NCBI GenBank assembly: GCA_046712825.1
Contig: JBKKCR010000144.1
Location: forward strand, 1 to 5,792
From: DATFGK01 sp046712825
GTDB lineage: Bacteria; Actinomycetota; AC-67
Direction: 5' to 3'
Length of the DNA stretch: 5,792 nt
A program made the position numbers and the translations under genes. This document shows, one piece after another, positions 5,688 through 5,792 of the stretch. How positions within the stretch are numbered: the stretch's first letter is position 1; each line of letters begins with the position of its first letter. The notes beneath the pieces were generated by a model that saw only the letters and a list, made by a program, of their open reading frames with translations, did no database searches and was not told the DNA's origin.

Positions 5688-5792
5688 CTACAGAGCGATG
5701 CGCTCCCGGTGCCATGCGGCCGTCCCCCACGCGTGCGCGAGCGCGGTCGCCTTGTTCAGCCAGAGATGCAGATCATGCTCGTGGGTGTAGCC
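5688..5792 (-). CDS. Acyl-CoA dehydrogenase, C-terminal 34 residues (5' end outside window)
   Basis: On the minus strand the frame is open from the window edge to a TAG at 5690-5688 and gives 34 residues beginning GYTHEHDLHLWLNKA and ending AAWHRERIAL. This matches the C-terminal end of acyl-CoA dehydrogenases, where a 'GGIGYTxEHDxHLYxKRA' segment closes the FAD/active-site region and is followed by a short helix such as '...GDAAxHRxRLA'. The enzyme oxidises the alpha-beta bond of an acyl-CoA using FAD and passes electrons to ETF. The catalytic glutamate and the rest of the protein lie outside the window. The stop is 33 nt before the ligase ATG on the same strand, so it is the upstream partner in the operon. 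The EHD variant of the motif recalls FadE-type enzymes of actinobacterial steroid and lipid clusters, but the subgroup is not decidable from 34 residues. Confidence 0.8.
   Translation of the reverse strand, partial: GYTHEHDLHLWLNKATALAHAWGTAAWHRERIAL

Noticed and set aside
4071..5790. Two long overlapping plus-strand open frames opposite the acyl-CoA ligase
   Set aside because: Both lie antisense to a ligase with every ANL motif intact, lack recognisable motifs, and overlap each other in different frames.

Overview
The window is GC-rich DNA that looks like an actinobacterial (Actinomycetota) chromosome. The reasons are strong G/C preference at third codon positions, a GTG start behind a near-perfect Shine-Dalgarno sequence, dense gene packing, and protein families typical of actinobacterial lipid and steroid breakdown. 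The genus cannot be told from the sequence. There are no RNA genes, CRISPR arrays, insertion sequences or phage genes, and no gene-free stretch longer than about 140 bases.

Layout from left to right. (1) Bases 1-373, plus strand: the C-terminal part of a short-chain dehydrogenase that resembles IpdF of steroid ring C/D catabolism. (2) Bases 385-431: an imperfect inverted repeat exactly midway between two convergent stop codons, probably a shared terminator. (3) Bases 443-1507, minus strand: a secreted five-bladed beta-propeller protein of the glycosyl hydrolase 43/32-like type. (4) Bases 1508-1621: a divergent promoter region holding a perfect 14-bp palindrome, TAGAACGTGTTCTA, which fits the TnnAACnnGTTnnA operator of KstR, the TetR-family repressor of cholesterol catabolism. 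(5) Bases 1622-2743, plus strand: a luciferase-like flavin-dependent monooxygenase. (6) Bases 2744-5792, minus strand: an apparent operon read as acyl-CoA dehydrogenase (only its last 34 codons are present) - acyl-CoA ligase - covalent-FAD oxidase of the berberine-bridge type. Its last stop codon abuts the stop codon of the monooxygenase with no base between them.

Taken together, the window looks like part of a catabolic locus for a lipid, steroid or terpenoid-like carboxylic acid. The ligase would activate an acid to its CoA thioester and the dehydrogenase would introduce a double bond. The SDR, flavin monooxygenase and FAD oxidase would carry out redox steps on rings or hydroxyl groups. The KstR-type operator and the IpdF-like SDR both point to steroid catabolism, but no repressor gene and no diagnostic ring-cleavage enzyme is in view, so the substrate is inferred. 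The secreted propeller protein is the odd member, and it shares the operator-bearing region with the monooxygenase.
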